Source of the DNA: Bursaphelenchus xylophilus
Lineage: Eukaryota; Nematoda; Chromadorea; Rhabditida; Aphelenchoididae
Length of the DNA: 64,000 bases
Assembly (NCBI GenBank): GCA_904066235.2
Contig: CAJFCV020000001.1
Span: 10,287,291 to 10,351,290 of the forward strand
Direction: 5' to 3'
This document shows, piece by piece, positions 61,153-64,000 of the stretch (the stretch's first letter is position 1; each line of letters opens with the position of its first letter). The translations under genes were made by a program, and so were the position numbers. Below the pieces are notes generated by a model. That model ran no database searches. It saw nothing but the letters and a program-made list of their open reading frames with translations, and had not been told where the DNA came from.

Positions 61153-64000
61153 GATTTTAGTGTGGCAAGTTTCAGCATTTTTGGAATCAAACTACGCCGA
61201 CACTGGGCGAAACACTCTGATATTATACTAGACACAGGTTTTAAAAAAAGTGAATTAGTGATGAAGGAGTGAATTGACAAGACATACGCCATTCGAAAGC
61301 TAATCGCCTGAGATTTTAGCATGGCAAGTTTCAGCTTTTTTGGAATCAAATTGCGCCGACACTGGGCGAAAAACTCTGATATTATACTAGATACCGGTTT
61401 TAAAAAAAGTGAATTAGTGATGACGGAGTGAATTGACAAGACATACGCCATTCGAAAGCTAATCGCCTGAGATTTTAGCATGGCAAGTTTCAGCTCTTTT
61501 GCAATCAAATTACGCCGACACTGGGCGAAAAACTCTGATATTATACTAGATACCGGTTTTAAAAAAAGTGAATTAGTGATGACGGAGTGAATTGACAAGA
61601 CATACACCATTCGAAAGCTAATCGCCTGAGATTTTAGCGTGGCAAGTTTCAGCATTTTTGGAATCAAACTACGCCGACACTGGGCGAAACACTCTGATAT
61701 TATACTAGACACCGGTTTTAAAAAAAGTGAATTAGTGATGACGGAGTGAATTGACAAGACATACGCCATTCGAAAGCTAATCGCCTGAGATTTTAGCATG
61801 GCAAGTTTCAGCTCTTTTGCAATCAAATTACGCCGACACTGGGCGAAAAACTCTGATATTATACTAGATACCGGTTTTAAAAAAAGTGAATTAGTGATGA
61901 CGGAGTGAATTGACAGGACATACGCCATTCGAAAGCTAATCGCCTGAGATTTTAGCATGGCAAGTTTCAGCTCTTTTGCAATCAAATTACGCCGACACTG
62001 GGCGAAAAACTCTGATATTATACTAGATACCGGTTTTAAAAAAAGTGAATTAGTGATGACGGAGTGAATTGACAAGACATACGCCATTCGAAAGCTAATC
62101 GCCTGACATTTTAGCATGGCAAGTTTCAGCTCTTTTGCAATCAAATTACGCCGACACTGGGCGAAAAACTCTGATATTATACTAGATACCGGTTTTAAAA
62201 AAAAGTGAATTAGTGATGACGGAGTGAATTGACAAGACATACGCCATTCGAAAGCTAATCGCCTGAGATTTTAGTGTGGCAAGTTTCAGCATTTTTGGAA
62301 TCAAACTACGCCCACACTGGGCGAAACACTCTGATATTATACTAGACACCGGTTTTAAAAAAAGTGAATTAGTGATGAAGGAGTGAATTGACAAGACATA
62401 CACCATTCGAAAGCTAATCGCCTGAGATTTTAGCGTGGCAAGTTTCAGCATTTTTGGAATCAAACTACGCCGACACTGGGCGAAACACTCTGATATTATA
62501 CTAGACACCGGTTTTAAAAAAAGTGAATTAGTGATGAAGGAGTGAATTGACAAGACATACACCATTCGAAAGCTAATCGCCTGAGATTTTAGCGTGGCAA
62601 GTTTCAGCATTTTTGGAATCAAACTACGCCGACACTGGGCGAAACACTCTGATATTATACTAGATACCGGTTTTAAAAAAAAGTGAATTAGTGATGACGG
62701 AGTGAATTGACAAGACATACGCCATTCGAAAGCTAATCGCCTGAGATTTTAGCATGGCAAGTTTCAGCTCTTTTGCAATCAAATTACGCCGACACTGGGC
62801 GAAAAACTCTGATATTATACTAGATACCGGTTTTAAAAAAAGTGAATTAGTGATGACGGAGTGAATTGACAAGACATACGCCATTCGAAAGCTAATCGCC
62901 TGAGATTTTAGCATGGCAAGTTTCAGCTCTTTTGCAATCAAATTACGCCGACACTGGGCGAAAAACTCTGATATTATACTAGATACCGGTTTTAAAAAAA
63001 GTGAATTAGTGATGACGGAGTGAATTGACAAGACATACGCCATTCGAAAGCTAATCGCCTGAGATTTTAGCATGGCAAGTTTCAGCTCTTTTGCAATCAA
63101 ATTACGCCGACACTGGGCGAAAAACTCTGATATTATACTAGATACCGGTTTTAAAAAAAGTGAATTAGTGATGACGGAGTGAATTGACAAGACATACGCC
63201 ATTCGAAAGCTAATCGCCTGAGATTTTAGCATGGCAAGTTTCAGCTCTTTTGCAATCAAATTACGCCGACACTGGGCGAAAAACTCTGATATTATACTAG
63301 ATACCGGTTTTAAAAAAAGTGAATTAGTGATGACGGAGTGAATTGACAAGACATACGCCATTCGAAAGCTAATCGCCTGACATTTTAGCATGGCAAGTTT
63401 CAGCTCTTTTGCAATCAAATTACGCCGACACTGGGCGAAAAACTCTGATATTATACTAGATACCGGTTTTAAAAAAAGTGAATTAGTGATGACGGAGTGA
63501 ATTGACAAGACATACGCCATTCGAAAGCTAATCGCCTGAGATTTTAGTGTGGCAAGTTTCAGCATTTTTGGAATCAAACTACGCCCACACTGGGCGAAAC
63601 ACTCTGATATTATACTAGACACCGGTTTTAAAAAAAGTGAATTAGTGATGAAGGAGTGAATTGACAAGACATACACCATTCGAAAGCTAATCGCCTGAGA
63701 TTTTAGCGTGGCAAGTTTCAGCATTTTTGGAATCAAACTACGCCCACACTGGGCGAAACACTCTGATATTATACTAGACACCGGTTTTAAAAAAAGTGAA
63801 TTAGTGATGACGGAGTGAATTGACAAGACATACACCATTCGAAAGCTAATCGCCTGAGATTTTAGCATGGCAAGTTTCAGCTTTTTTGGAATCAAATTGC
63901 GCCGACACTGGGCGAAAAACTCTGATATTATACTAGATACCGGTTTTAAAAAAAGTGAATTAGTGATGATGGAGTGAATTGACAAGACATACGCCATTCG

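Larger units (their letters stand above)
54876..64000. repeat. 159-bp satellite array, right part
   Basis: The same satellite in the same orientation resumes directly after the transposon-like insertion and runs off the window end. About 57 monomers lie here, and the monomer split by the insertion is completed by its right half at 54,876 to about 54,943. Composition differs from the left part. C monomers with GATACC, GACGG and CATACGCC dominate, alternating with E monomers and with D monomers that carry GTGTGG and often GACAATCGCC. A-type cassettes, common between 20 and 50 kb, are essentially absent. T5A7 tracts occur near 57,736 and 61,079. Private variants such as GACAGGACAT (56,823 and 61,916) and TGACATTTT (59,402, 60,516, 62,107 and 63,381) recur at near-multiples of 159 bp, which shows local amplification. 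Confidence 0.97.

Noticed and set aside
1..64000. CRISPR array (conserved repeat with variable segment)
   Set aside because: The period of 159 bp is far too long, the variable cassette has only a handful of recurring types rather than unique spacers, and no cas genes are present.
1..64000. CENP-B box in the monomer, near CATTCGAAAGCTAATCGCC
   Set aside because: TTCG is present, but the required A and CGGG at fixed distances are not, on either strand.
1..64000. Inverted monomer blocks or strand switches
   Set aside because: The lead-in GATTTTAGC/GTGGCAAG reads in the forward direction throughout, and no reversed monomer was seen.

Overview
The whole 64 kb is non-coding tandem-repeat (satellite) DNA. 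About 400 head-to-tail copies of a 159-bp monomer, all in one orientation, fill the window from edge to edge. One 346-bp insertion interrupts them at 54,530-54,875. I find no protein-coding gene, rRNA, tRNA or CRISPR array. The setting is eukaryotic: a long satellite with multi-monomer higher-order repeats (HORs) and a MITE-like DNA transposon. I do not recognise the satellite family or the species, and I cannot tell from sequence alone whether this is centromeric, pericentromeric or subtelomeric.

Monomer anatomy, taking the first base of GATTTTAGC as position 1: positions 1-24 are a conserved lead-in with a CG/CA/TG variable site. Positions 25-70 are a variable cassette. Positions 71-159 are a strongly conserved segment holding ACCGGT, a T/A tract (T3-5 A7-9), a run of short GTGA/GAAGG motifs and TTCGAA. 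G+C is about 39% by my count of one monomer. The cassette defines the types used below. A = CATTTTTGG...CTACGCCCGCCCCAGG. B = CATTTTTGG...TTGCGCCGACACTGGG. C = CTCTTTTGC...TTACGCCGACACTGGG, usually with GATACC and GACGG downstream. D = CATTTTTGG...CTGCGCCCACACTGGG or CTACGCCCACACTGGG. E = CTTTTTTGG...TTGCGCCGACACTGGG. CB = C left half with B right half. F = C left half with A right half. A suffix g marks GCGTGG instead of GCATGG.

Layout: 1-20.8 kb is a mosaic of A, B, C, CB and D with local 13-mer and 7-mer HORs and one dispersed ~2-kb duplication. 20.8-24.1 kb is a disordered zone rich in private indels. 24.2-34.4 kb carries an 8-mer HOR (two places) and a ~19-monomer HOR. 34.4-42.3 kb carries a 26-monomer (4,134-bp) HOR whose shortened third copy lies at 46.0-48.9 kb. 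42.3-51.2 kb carries a ~2.5-kb block duplicated 6,200 bp apart, with an internal 4-mer. 51.2-54.5 kb is C-rich and divergent. After the MITE, 54.9-64 kb is rich in C, E and D with its own 7-mer HOR.

The 346-bp insertion has perfect 8-bp target-site duplications, 24-bp terminal inverted repeats (21/24 matching), and about eleven copies of a short C-tract motif in inverted arrangement, six of them at exact 21-bp spacing. It is the least expected element in the window. One reverse-strand frame stays open for long stretches only because 159 is divisible by 3 and that frame of the monomer has no stop. I treat those frames as spurious.
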